In this document: in pieces, positions 7,066-15,269 of the stretch
Layout of the letters: the number at the start of each line of letters is the position of its first letter
Numbering within the stretch: the stretch's first letter is position 1
From: Candidatus Martarchaeota archaeon
GTDB lineage: Archaea > Micrarchaeota > Micrarchaeia > Micrarchaeales > Micrarchaeaceae
Assembly: GCA_023473395.1 (NCBI GenBank)
Contig: JAMCYO010000010.1
Span: forward strand, 1 to 36,011
Direction of reading: 5' to 3'
Length of the DNA stretch: 36,011 nucleotides
Notes under the pieces: generated by a model
The model's database searches: none
What the model was told of the DNA's origin: nothing
What the model saw: the letters and a program-made list of their open reading frames with translations, nothing else
Made by a program: the position numbers and the translations under genes

Positions 7066-9369
7066 TCAGCCGGTGTTTATCTCCGTAGGGCCGTTCAAAG
7101 CCTTGTCCCTGTCGAATTCGTATATCCTTGCGTTATGGACCTGCTTAAGCGCATCATCATGCGTTATAACAAATATCTGCTCGACAATGCTTGGAAGCGA
7201 ATTGCTAAATACTTCAATCATCTTTGCTATTCCCTGCGCGTCAAGATTGTGTGTGGGCTCGTCAAGTATAAGCCACCTCAGGTTCGGAACTATCACCATG
7301 GACATCGCTATGCGAAGCGCCAGCGACGCTATGCTCCTTTCTCCTCCGCTTGTTACTCCCTCGACAGGAAGCCATGAATCCTTGCCATTTATCCGTATTT
7401 CAGCTTCTAGCGCGTAATCGTCCGGATATGCCTTTAGCGCTATCCCTGAATAGTCACCATAGGGATACAGCCCTATCCAAAGCCCTTCGAGCAGCTCGTT
7501 TATAGAGCTGACAAGCCTTGTCCTTAGCTGCGACTCGGTGTCTATCAGCGCGGATTTGAAACGCGAAACCTCCAGCGAGCGCTTTCTCCTTTCATTTACC
7601 TTTTCTTCCATCTCCATTATCTGCGATATGGACTTCGCTGTTTCGGATATTTGGGATTCGAGCTTTGAGGATGATTCTTTCAACGCGTTTAGCTCTGTGC
7701 CCTTCTTGGCGTACTCAGCGTTGAGCTCGTTGTACTTTTCCCTGAGCGCCTCTATGTCCGAGTCGGTTACCTTTATACGTGACATTTCCTCCATTTTTGA
7801 TTTTTTCTCTGCTTCGGAAGATGCCATCTCTGCCTTTATTGAATCCGCACGCTTTATAGCTTCTATATCGTTGCGTATTTTTTCCATCTGCGATGCAATC
7901 TCGTCCCTTTTCTGGGCGTTTTGGCTTATCTTCAGGCTTATTTCGGAAAGCTCTGTTTCGAAACCCTTTATCTCTGGCTCCAGCTTACCTGACTTTGACG
8001 CCGATTCTGAATATGATTCCATCATTGCTGCAAGCCTGTTGGCCTCTGCAAGCCTGGAATTCAGATCGGAAAGCTCCTTCTCGGCCTTTTCGTATTTCTG
8101 CTTGCTTAGCTCTATGTCGCGCTCGTAGACTTCTATCATTTTTTTCCTTTCCGATGATATATGCTTCTTAAGATCATCGCTCAAGGGCCTTTCACATATG
8201 GGGCATTTGCCCTCTTGCTTCGCCAGTTCATCGAGCCATTTCTTTGTCTCGGCAAGCTCGCTCCTCGACTTCGCAGCTTGTGATACGGATTCTTTTATTT
8301 CGGCCTGCTTTGCGCTTATTTCCTTTCTTATGGAATCTGGGTCTGCTGACCCGAGTTTTTTCTTTGCCTCAGCGAGCTTTTCTGCATCGGAAAGGCTCCT
8401 TTTCAATTCAGCTTTTAGTGAAGAGAGCTTGCTTATCAAATCCTTCTCTTTTTTCCTATACGAGTCTATCTCCGAATCCAATGCCTTAAGCTCTTCGGAC
8501 TTCTGCTTTTGAGTAGATAGCAATACCGTGGCACTCGACTTTGGGAGTTCTATTTTCCCGAGCTGAGATTTGAGCGTGGAGAGTTTGCTTTCGAGTTCCG
8601 CAATCGACTTGGAAAACGCGAGCCTCTTTTCGTTCTGCGCCTTAATCTCTGAGTAATACTGCTTCGTTGCCGAGAGCTCATCCCGCATCTTTTTAACATC
8701 TTCGGAAATAGCTAGCGATCTATCCTTTTCTTTCTCAAGCTCCTTAGAAAGCGATTCCAGCTTGGACTTCATAGAGGGTAAATCGGAATTCTGTATAAAC
8801 TTCTCGTCCTCGTTGGTAAGGGTCTTTAGGGCGTTTACCAATGACGTGGCGTTTTCCTCAGCAAGAGCGAACCTGTCCAGGCCGAGCATCTCGTCTATCT
8901 GCTTTTTGCGCTCGCCCTTCCTAAGCTCTAGGAAGTAATCCAGCCTGTTCTGTTCCGCATATATAGCCCTTGAAAAAACGTCGTAGTTTATTTTTAGTAT
9001 TGATTCTACTTCTTCAGTTACCCTTTCCGGTTGCGTCTGCAGGTACTTGCCGTTCTTTTCTATCTTTGCGTCGTTCTTCTTGCTCCTGCTTATCGTCCTT
9101 GATATTTTATATAAATCGTCGCCAATGTCAAGCTCCAATTCCACGCTCGCCGAATCCTTTTGGGAAGGCCTATTCATTATTATGTCTTCAACCTTGTAGC
9201 GCCTGTGCTCCAGTGCCGGGAATGTGCCAAACAGTGCGAACGATATTGCGTCCATCATTGAGCTCTTACCGGCACCCATAAGCCCGACTATGACGTTAGT
9301 ACCCTTCTGGAAATCCAGATAGGTATCCCCGTGTGTCTTCCAGTTTACGAGCCTTATTGACTTTATCAT
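7066..9369 (-). CDS. rad50: DNA double-strand break repair ATPase Rad50
   Basis: SMC-like ATPase that works with Mre11 in DNA end processing. The N-terminal half-domain has Walker A GLMGAGKSS (Lys35). Long charged coiled-coil stretches (about 170-380 and 400-620) flank the zinc hook CPIC (389-392). The C-terminal half has the ABC signature SGGER (674-678) and Walker B/D-loop LILDEPTHNLD (about 700-710). At 767 residues it is somewhat shorter than typical Rad50, mostly in the coils. No mre11, herA or nurA is adjacent here, unlike the usual archaeal cluster. The ATG at 9369 starts directly at the conserved beta strand. Confidence 0.95.
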   Translation of the reverse strand: MIKSIRLVNWKTHGDTYLDFQKGTNVIVGLMGAGKSSMMDAISFALFGTFPALEHRRYKVEDIIMNRPSQKDSASVELELDIGDDLYKISRTISRSKKNDAKIEKNGKYLQTQPERVTEEVESILKINYDVFSRAIYAEQNRLDYFLELRKGERKKQIDEMLGLDRFALAEENATSLVNALKTLTNEDEKFIQNSDLPSMKSKLESLSKELEKEKDRSLAISEDVKKMRDELSATKQYYSEIKAQNEKRLAFSKSIAELESKLSTLKSQLGKIELPKSSATVLLSTQKQKSEELKALDSEIDSYRKKEKDLISKLSSLKAELKRSLSDAEKLAEAKKKLGSADPDSIRKEISAKQAEIKESVSQAAKSRSELAETKKWLDELAKQEGKCPICERPLSDDLKKHISSERKKMIEVYERDIELSKQKYEKAEKELSDLNSRLAEANRLAAMMESYSESASKSGKLEPEIKGFETELSEISLKISQNAQKRDEIASQMEKIRNDIEAIKRADSIKAEMASSEAEKKSKMEEMSRIKVTDSDIEALREKYNELNAEYAKKGTELNALKESSSKLESQISETAKSISQIMEMEEKVNERRKRSLEVSRFKSALIDTESQLRTRLVSSINELLEGLWIGLYPYGDYSGIALKAYPDDYALEAEIRINGKDSWLPVEGVTSGGERSIASLALRIAMSMVIVPNLRWLILDEPTHNLDAQGIAKMIEVFSNSLPSIVEQIFVITHDDALKQVHNARIYEFDRDKALNGPTEINTG

Positions 9370-9416
9370 TAGAGGCGCCCTGACTTTAGATTAAGCAGAT
9401 TTAAAAAGCAGTTTAA

Positions 9417-9425
9417 GTATATAAA
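9417..9425 (-). promoter_or_regulatory. TATA box of rad50
   Basis: TTTATATAC on the minus strand; a start about 26 bases on would give a leader near 26 bases before ATG 9369. A second weaker A/T box (TTTTTAAATC) lies closer, so the exact promoter is uncertain. Confidence 0.4.
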
Positions 9426-9464
9426 CAATTCGCAGGAAAGGCGCACTTTAAGAGGCGTCTGAAT

Positions 9465-9830
9465 TCAGGCTAAGAAACCGTTTGCGCCCAACGCCTTCCT
9501 TACGTTTTCAGCCACTAGCGCGAATTCCCCCTTTTCCTCAACGCTGTAAGGGTCTTCACACAGTGCGCGCATGAGCAATGAGACCCTGCCTGCAGCCTCG
9601 CCTAAGACCGTGAATCCGTATTTTTCAACCCTTACAAGGCTTTTGGGATCCGACGGATTGTTACTTATCGATATCGTGGCGCGTGGAACGCCGTTCAGTG
9701 TTTTTCTTACGGCATCGTTTGCTATTTTCCTTGCATCCTCATAATCCGAATTTGTTGAAGCTTTCAGCGGTATCTGTATTACAAACCTGCCCTTGCTGTC
9801 GACTTCAAAATCTGAGATTGACTTGTACAT
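9465..9830 (-). CDS. Uncharacterised 121-residue protein
   Basis: I do not recognise this family. The protein is soluble, has no signal peptide or membrane segment, and has one cysteine. Its first half alternates beta-type segments (RFVIQIPL, RATISISN) with a helix; the second half (AAGRVSLLMRAL to the end) looks helical. Two ATGs stand in tandem (9833 and 9830); GGTG lies five bases before the second, so I use 9830. It stands alone between rad50 and the EF-1beta operon. A hairpin/T-tract lies between it and EF-1beta, so it probably has its own promoter. Confidence 0.7.
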   Translation of the reverse strand: MYKSISDFEVDSKGRFVIQIPLKASTNSDYEDARKIANDAVRKTLNGVPRATISISNNPSDPKSLVRVEKYGFTVLGEAAGRVSLLMRALCEDPYSVEEKGEFALVAENVRKALGANGFLA

Positions 9831-9929
9831 CATTGCACCGATTCGATTTTATGAAATCATTAGTGCACAGTTAGGGTATTAAGCCTTTTGTATAATTACG
9901 GCAGAAAGCAAACGCTAAGAATAAGATTG

Positions 9930-9966
9930 CATAAGAAAAGAAAACAAGCAGCCTGAAATGTGCTTG
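9930..9966 (-). terminator. Hairpin plus T-tract after EF-1beta
   Basis: On the minus strand CAAGCA and TGCTTG form a 6-bp stem with a ten-base loop (9945-9966), starting two bases after the EF-1beta stop, followed by TTTTCTTTTCTT. It ends the Lon-type/zinc-ribbon/EF-1beta operon. Confidence 0.65.
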
Positions 9967-9968
9967 CG

Positions 9969-10217
9969 TTATATCAGGCTTTCCTCCGAAACTTCTACCT
10001 GGCTCACTCCCGGGATTTCTTTTATCGAATCCTCTATCTTGGAAGAGCTAGTCTTGTCGTCGTCAAAAGTGAAAAATACCTTTAGTATCTTTATGCCGAA
10101 GGCGACATCCTGGGCATCCATACTGGCTGGATTAAGCTTTGCCTTTATCCCCTGCGAGACTTGGTCAAACTTTCCCTCTTCCGCATATACGTTGAATATT
10201 ACTCCTACTTTTGACAT
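9969..10217 (-). CDS. Elongation factor 1-beta (aEF-1B)
   Basis: Guanine nucleotide exchange factor that recharges EF-1alpha with GTP. The 82-residue protein has the compact archaeal form: MSKVGVIFNVYAEEG at the start, the central FGIKILKVFFTFDDD strand and a C-terminal GVSQVEVSEES strand. The track starts 30 residues too early (10307), inside the upstream gene. The ATG at 10217 shares one base with the TAA of the zinc-ribbon gene (TAATG), giving tight translational coupling. Confidence 0.93.
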   Translation of the reverse strand: MSKVGVIFNVYAEEGKFDQVSQGIKAKLNPASMDAQDVAFGIKILKVFFTFDDDKTSSSKIEDSIKEIPGVSQVEVSEESLI

Positions 10218-10387
10218 TATGGTCCCTCGAATCCGCAGTTCTTGCATTTGTATATGTTGGCTATCTCCCTGCAATGCGAGCACCTTACTATGTCGGTTTC
10301 CCCGCAATTAGGGCACTTGAATTCGCTGTATTCGTGCGTAAGCCTGCCGCATGAAACACATACCTTGCCTGGCAAATCGTTTGTCAT
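10217..10387 (-). CDS. Zn-ribbon protein, 56 residues, four CxxC motifs
   Basis: Too short for the ORF track. From ATG 10387 it encodes 56 residues with four CxxC pairs (Cys10/13, 25/28, 36/39, 48/51), enough for two zinc sites. This matches the small archaeal zinc-ribbon family of COG2888 type, predicted to bind RNA or act in translation, and as I recall often found beside EF-1beta. GGTG lies six bases before the ATG and overlaps the stop codon of the upstream Lon-type gene. The stop codon overlaps the EF-1beta start. Its molecular role is unproven. Confidence 0.9.
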   Translation of the reverse strand: MTNDLPGKVCVSCGRLTHEYSEFKCPNCGETDIVRCSHCREIANIYKCKNCGFEGP

Positions 10388-10392
10388 TTTAT

Positions 10393-12183
10393 TCACCTTC
10401 TCTTCCTGCCATTGCTCAAATCGTCAAGCTCGTCCCTTATGTTTTGCATTATTATAAACATGACTGCCAGAGTAGCAACCAGAAGAGCGATTATGATTAT
10501 TAGCATTGCAATTATTATATTTATCGTTGTTGCGGATAAGTTGCTGCCGCTTGGGGTGCTGGTAACGGCCTTCTGAACTGGCGTTGGGGTAAGCATTGAA
10601 TTAATCTCTCTGGTTGAATTGCTTATGTAATTCCCCAGCAGGACCGCGTAAAACCCGTCTGACGCCATTCTGTTCGCATTTTGGGGCTCTATTTTGGATT
10701 CGTTGAGATAGAAAAGCCCCTCGTCGGCGAACTGTGTTGCCCATGAACCGTACCTTGAACCATTAACCATAGATGCTGTTTCATTATATATAAGAGCGGT
10801 GCTGGCAGGCGATTGGTGCTCGTCAGCCATTATGTAATCGGAATCCAGAAGCGCCAATGCGTAATCGCCGCTGTTTAGGGCTTCGCTTGCGGTTATGGTA
10901 TAAATGCTCGGTACAGATGCCGATGCAGCCGAAAGGGCGCTTGAGACCTGCGACTTTGCCACTGTGGAAATTGCAGGGCTTACATTCACGTAATCGGCAG
11001 GGCTGGAAGGCTCTGACAACGAGTATATCTGTCCAGCAGCCCTGCACCAGGCGTATGCCTCGGCTGCAGAATACACATTCCTGAGCACCCCATCCGAGTC
11101 TATCGCCGTGGAATTGTAGTTGCTTATCAGTGCAGTTATTGTAGTATTGCCCCAAAGCTGCCTAAGTTCGGCGTTAAGCACGTTGTCGTAATTCGAACGC
11201 GTAAGAGGGGGAGGAGTTAGTGAGCTGCAGTAGTAGCTTACGGAATCCAGCAGGTTGAGGCCTCCGGATATGCTCAGATTCGGATTCTGGAACATGAAGC
11301 TGTTTATGAAATCAAGGAACGCAACATCCGCGGACGAGTAGTAATAACCCTTTTGCAGCAGCTCAGAGGCTGCCTTTGAGTTTAGATTAAGGTTTGCGGC
11401 CATTGCGGCAAAGCCCGGAAAAGCGGAAACGTTACGTATGGATGCATTCGTGAAGTTCAGTGTGAAACCTGCGAGCTCTGCCAATATGGTTTGGTTGCAC
11501 TGATTTGAACAGCTTAGATTAGCTTGTGGAACCCCAGATACATTTAAACCGTCGGATACGTTGAAGCTAACGTTCATGCCAAAAATGGGTTTCACGCCGG
11601 TTGCGTACGAAAAAGCCTCGCTTATGTTCATTATAGGTATAACAGGGATTCCGTAATATTTTGATGCTAAATAGTATATTTCCGTCTCTAGCGAGCCGTT
11701 GCCCGCGTAAGGCACCATAATAAAACTTATGTTATGGGATTTCGCCGCGCCAATCTTATCATACACGCCGCCTATCTCCCCTATGGTGCCGTTGTAGTTG
11801 ATTACCCCAGTTACAGTAAAATTGCTAAGCAGGGGCTTGTGGGAAAGGGATGACAATGCCAGCAGCGTCATGGCAGTCCCTGCGCTTGGACCCGAGACAT
11901 TGGCACCGCCGTCAAATATTTCGTAGTGGAAATTGTAATCCTTGTAATTAAGCCCAAGGTACGACGATGCGACCTGCGCCGCAGCTTCGGACGAATTCAA
12001 GGTCGATTCGGCAACACTGGCAGGTCCGGTTATGTTTATTGCGCCGTTACCTGTCGTCACATCGAGCTTTATTGTTGTCAAAGTCCCATTGTTCGTCTGC
12101 AGTATTACCGCAGGTGCATGTATCGATGCACTGCCCACAAAACTTGCAGATGATATGCCTGCAATCATCGCGGCAAGAACCAT
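10393..12183 (-). CDS. Secreted, membrane-anchored Lon-type (S16) serine protease without AAA+ domain
   Basis: The Lon catalytic dyad is visible: Ser100 in VSGPSAGTAM and Lys143 in GGVYDKIGAA, with GTIGEIGGV between them. There is no ATPase domain. A hydrophobic N-terminus looks like a signal peptide, about 350 residues with many N-glycosylation sequons follow the protease domain, and a C-terminal membrane helix (near 555-580) ends in a basic GRKRR tail. The likely layout is extracellular with a C-terminal anchor, similar to the archaeal COG1750 proteases. The start is uncertain: codons upstream of ATG 12183 (INKFILIS) would complete a classic signal peptide but contain no ATG, GTG or TTG. 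It is first gene of the zinc-ribbon/EF-1beta operon. Confidence 0.85.
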   Translation of the reverse strand: MVLAAMIAGISSASFVGSASIHAPAVILQTNNGTLTTIKLDVTTGNGAINITGPASVAESTLNSSEAAAQVASSYLGLNYKDYNFHYEIFDGGANVSGPSAGTAMTLLALSSLSHKPLLSNFTVTGVINYNGTIGEIGGVYDKIGAAKSHNISFIMVPYAGNGSLETEIYYLASKYYGIPVIPIMNISEAFSYATGVKPIFGMNVSFNVSDGLNVSGVPQANLSCSNQCNQTILAELAGFTLNFTNASIRNVSAFPGFAAMAANLNLNSKAASELLQKGYYYSSADVAFLDFINSFMFQNPNLSISGGLNLLDSVSYYCSSLTPPPLTRSNYDNVLNAELRQLWGNTTITALISNYNSTAIDSDGVLRNVYSAAEAYAWCRAAGQIYSLSEPSSPADYVNVSPAISTVAKSQVSSALSAASASVPSIYTITASEALNSGDYALALLDSDYIMADEHQSPASTALIYNETASMVNGSRYGSWATQFADEGLFYLNESKIEPQNANRMASDGFYAVLLGNYISNSTREINSMLTPTPVQKAVTSTPSGSNLSATTINIIIAMLIIIIALLVATLAVMFIIMQNIRDELDDLSNGRKRR

Positions 12184-12338
12184 AGAGATTAAAATGAACT
12201 TGTTTATACCCGTCTAAACACCCTTATTTTCGTGCCTGCACATGTGCGTTTGGCGCATAAAATACGCAATACAAGGCAATCGAAATTATTTGGAAGCCCA
12301 ACCGTAATAAAGCTTGCGGTTTATTTTTATTTTCTTTG

Positions 12339-13310
12339 CTACTTTTTGTTGTAGTTCTCGTATTTCGTGGACCTTTGCCATATTTCCTCGAAACGCGCCA
12401 AGGATTCCCCCCTATTTATCGAGACTATGTGCTCGCTCTTCCTGTTGATTATGTTTATTGGTGGTATTTTGTAAGCGTTGTTTGCGTCTATTATTAGCCT
12501 TTCATGCTGTTGCTGTGCATCGTTGCCTGACATTACCCTGAGCTCTATAGATATGCCTTTGTTTGCCATTTCCTCCTTGAAATCGAAATAGCTCCTGTCG
12601 AAATGGCTTCCAAGCCTATTGGAACTGGAGAGTATGCGCATAGAGGCGTGCCTGTTCTGGCTCTGCTCGAGCAGCACCAATAGGTTCTCTATCGCTTTGC
12701 TATCGAAATGCATGTCCAGAATGAGAATGTCGCCTTCCAGCTTTGAGAAGAACTTCTTTGAAAGGAGAAGCATGTTCGAGTATGGGGTATCCGGGTCTAT
12801 ACTTATAGGCCTCAGCGAACTGGAATTCTGAGCCCTATTTGATATGGAAAGCTCGCCCAGCCCGGATAAGATCCCAAGGGCTGTCGCAGCGAAAGGGACC
12901 AAGCCTATTATCGGGCCTAGGTAGAAGTCGGTGTCAAGCACAGCCAAAAGCAGGGCGAATATTATTGAAGAAAAAAGCATGCCTATGCTCAATACCCTGT
13001 AACCATGCCTGCTTATGAGCCATACTGCGCCTATCGCGAACATGATAAGGGAAAACGGGAGCATTATATATGTTATATGGACCGCTATCGCAAGCGCCGA
13101 TGAGCCTTCGAGCGACGCAAGCAGGCTTGCAGATGGGGTTATGTTATAAGCGTTTATCGTAGTAGTTATTCCCTTAACAAGGCCTACAGAGTAAGAAAGT
13201 ATTTGTACGTAATAAAAGTTCGAAAGCATAGCTACGAATCCGGCTACTAGGGCAATGTAAGCCATATTCCTGTGCGTTGCCAGGGAAGCGGCGTTTGATG
13301 CCATATACAT
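12339..13310 (-). CDS. Membrane protein with C-terminal PLD-like domain
   Basis: About four membrane helices lie in residues 15-155 (for example IALVAGFVAMLSNFYY and LPFSLIMFAIGAVWLI). A soluble domain of about 160 residues follows. It has DILILDMHFDSKAIENLL, MRILSSSN and HERLIIDANNAYKI, which resemble the strands and the HxR-x3-D half-motif of degenerate phospholipase-D-like domains attached to signalling or regulatory proteins. A full HKD motif is absent, so catalysis is doubtful. That assignment is inference from pattern only. Two ATGs (13310, 13304) are possible and no Shine-Dalgarno is seen. It lies 155 bases upstream of the Lon-type gene in the same direction. Confidence 0.65.
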   Translation of the reverse strand: MYMASNAASLATHRNMAYIALVAGFVAMLSNFYYVQILSYSVGLVKGITTTINAYNITPSASLLASLEGSSALAIAVHITYIMLPFSLIMFAIGAVWLISRHGYRVLSIGMLFSSIIFALLLAVLDTDFYLGPIIGLVPFAATALGILSGLGELSISNRAQNSSSLRPISIDPDTPYSNMLLLSKKFFSKLEGDILILDMHFDSKAIENLLVLLEQSQNRHASMRILSSSNRLGSHFDRSYFDFKEEMANKGISIELRVMSGNDAQQQHERLIIDANNAYKIPPINIINRKSEHIVSINRGESLARFEEIWQRSTKYENYNKK

Positions 13311-13376
13311 AATTTGGGGTTAAGAAATTAAGCTTTAGCTGTATAACAAAGCTCAGGCAAAAGGCTCGAGCACAGC

Positions 13377-13384
13377 TTTATATC
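13377..13384 (+). promoter_or_regulatory. TATA box for a leaderless helicase transcript
   Basis: TTTATATC is centred about 26 bases before ATG 13407, and no Shine-Dalgarno precedes the ATG. Transcription should start at or next to the start codon. Confidence 0.5.
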
Positions 13385-13406
13385 TGTTGCATGAGCATAT
13401 TTTGTT

Positions 13407-15269
13407 ATGGACTATTTGTTCAGGTTCGGAAAGCCAAGGCAGAACCAGGAATCGATGCTTAGCGACATTTACAATGCGCTTGAGCAGAGGCACGACATAT
13501 TCATAAACGCACCCACTGGAACCGGCAAAACCGACGCGTCCATAGGCGCGGCGCTTACTTTCGCGCTTAAAAGGGGGCTTGACGTATTCTTTCTTACCCC
13601 GAAGATTTCGCAGCACAAGATAGCAATAGAGGCAGTATCCGGAATAAAGAAAAAATTTGAGCTTGATTTCGGATTTGCTGACATAGTGGGAAAAAGGAAC
13701 ATATGCATAAATGACAAGGTAAATGCCATAGAAAGCGACGCGTTTTACAGCGCGTGCGAAAACCTTGTTAAATCCGGCAAATGCCCATACTTTTCAAAAT
13801 CAAAGAACTTCGATGTCGCAAATGCAAAGATGGCGAATGCGATGGAAAGCGGCCACAACGCCCTGCTGGATTACTCCTATGATAACGGCGTATGCGCGTA
13901 CGAAATCGCATCAAAGTACGCAAAGAACAGCAGGGTGATAATCGCAGGTTATTCCCACTTATTAAACCCTTTCAACAGGGGCACTTTCCTGAAGAAGATA
14001 GGCCATAGCATAGAGAACGCAATAATAATCTGGGACGAAGCCCACAACCTCATAAACATAGCGAACGCGTATTTCAGCACTGCCGTTTCCGAAGCCGGAA
14101 TAGATGCGGCGGAAAAGGAGCTGAAGGCGATAAACAGCAGCATAGATTTAGACTACCTAAAATTTGCGATAAAAAAACTGGCTGCCAAAAAACTGAATGC
14201 GAACATGAACGAGGCGTTCGTGGAAAAGAGCGACATGACAGAGTTCATGGAAGGCGAATATGAGAAGCTCATAGATGTTCTCGAAAAGGCAGGGCTGGAA
14301 TATATACAAGCTAAGAACGCGAAACGTTCGTCGATACTTCACATAGCCAAGTTCCTTAGGGGTTTCCTAGATGCGGACGACTCAATGGCCAAGATTGTAA
14401 CAAACAGGAACGGTAGGATAAGGCTGAACGTGAGCTGCCTGTATCCAGACAGGGCATTGCCGATACTGCAAGAAGCTTATGCTAACGTATTCATGAGCGC
14501 TACGATGGAGCCCATGAGCATGTATTCCGAGATGTTCGGGCTTACAGGTTCGGAAAGCAAAAGCTATTCTTCCCCTTTCCCAAAGCCGAACAGGATTGCT
14601 TTTGTCGACGGAGATTTTACTACGAAGTTTTCGCAGAGGTCAAACGAGCAGTATGCAAAAATGGCAAAAAGGATAGAGGAGATAAAGGAGAGCATACCTG
14701 GAAGCGTCGCGGTTTTCTTCCCGAGCTTCACAGTGCTTGATGGCGTTTCAAGGCATGTAAACTTCCCCAAAAAGCACGTGCAAAGAAGGGACATGGCGAG
14801 CCCTGCGACAGAGGCGCTGCTCAACCGCTTCATGGAAGACGATGGATCCATGTTAATGGCGGTGATGGGAGGCAGCCTCAGCGAAGGCGTGGACTACAAG
14901 AACAATTCAATAAAAGGCATAGTAATAGTAGGCATACCTCTTACCGCACCCGACCTTGAACTAAAGGCCAAGATTGCCTACTTTGACAAAAGGTTCGAAG
15001 GCAGGGGAATGGATTACGCATATATAGTGCCAGCGGTAGTCAGGGCAGTGCAGGCTGCGGGCAGGGCAATAAGGAACGAGAACGACAGGGCAGTCCTGAT
15101 TTTCATGGACAAGAGGTATTCTTGGAGGATGTACAGGGCAGCGATATCAAACAGCATAGAGATAAGCGAATCGAAGGACTACGTCAAATCGATAAGGTTT
15201 TTCTGGGATTTAAACGACGTAGTAGACAAGGTAGTAAGCGGCAAGGCCAATAAGGACTCCCATAAATAG
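13407..15269 (+). CDS. XPD/Rad3-family Fe-S DNA helicase
   Basis: Superfamily 2 helicase, 5'-3' in characterised relatives, linked to nucleotide excision repair. Walker A is APTGTGKT (35-42) and the Walker B box DEAH is at 210-213. Motif VI is QAAGRAIR (549-556). Four cysteines between motifs I and II (100, 117, 126, 163) match the XPD iron-sulfur cluster pattern. The 620 residues are close to archaeal XPD. The 3' end overlaps the convergent presenilin-like gene by 60 bases. A DinG-type relative is the main alternative, but the compact archaeal length and cysteine order favour XPD. Confidence 0.9.
   Translation: MDYLFRFGKPRQNQESMLSDIYNALEQRHDIFINAPTGTGKTDASIGAALTFALKRGLDVFFLTPKISQHKIAIEAVSGIKKKFELDFGFADIVGKRNICINDKVNAIESDAFYSACENLVKSGKCPYFSKSKNFDVANAKMANAMESGHNALLDYSYDNGVCAYEIASKYAKNSRVIIAGYSHLLNPFNRGTFLKKIGHSIENAIIIWDEAHNLINIANAYFSTAVSEAGIDAAEKELKAINSSIDLDYLKFAIKKLAAKKLNANMNEAFVEKSDMTEFMEGEYEKLIDVLEKAGLEYIQAKNAKRSSILHIAKFLRGFLDADDSMAKIVTNRNGRIRLNVSCLYPDRALPILQEAYANVFMSATMEPMSMYSEMFGLTGSESKSYSSPFPKPNRIAFVDGDFTTKFSQRSNEQYAKMAKRIEEIKESIPGSVAVFFPSFTVLDGVSRHVNFPKKHVQRRDMASPATEALLNRFMEDDGSMLMAVMGGSLSEGVDYKNNSIKGIVIVGIPLTAPDLELKAKIAYFDKRFEGRGMDYAYIVPAVVRAVQAAGRAIRNENDRAVLIFMDKRYSWRMYRAAISNSIEISESKDYVKSIRFFWDLNDVVDKVVSGKANKDSHK

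Noticed and set aside
6375-7088. Plus-strand ORF of 237 residues opposite icd
   Set aside because: Antisense shadow of isocitrate dehydrogenase with implausible Tyr/Arg/Cys-rich composition and no ribosome site.
7538-8128. Plus-strand ORF of 196 residues opposite rad50
   Set aside because: Ser/Phe-rich reverse reading of the Rad50 coiled coil, an expected artefact of Glu/Lys codons.
12245-12324. Inverted repeats (TGCGT/ACGCA and AACCG/CGGTT) upstream of the Lon-type gene
   Set aside because: Short 5-bp arms in an AT-rich gap, expected by chance; the one followed by T residues points in the plus direction where no gene ends.
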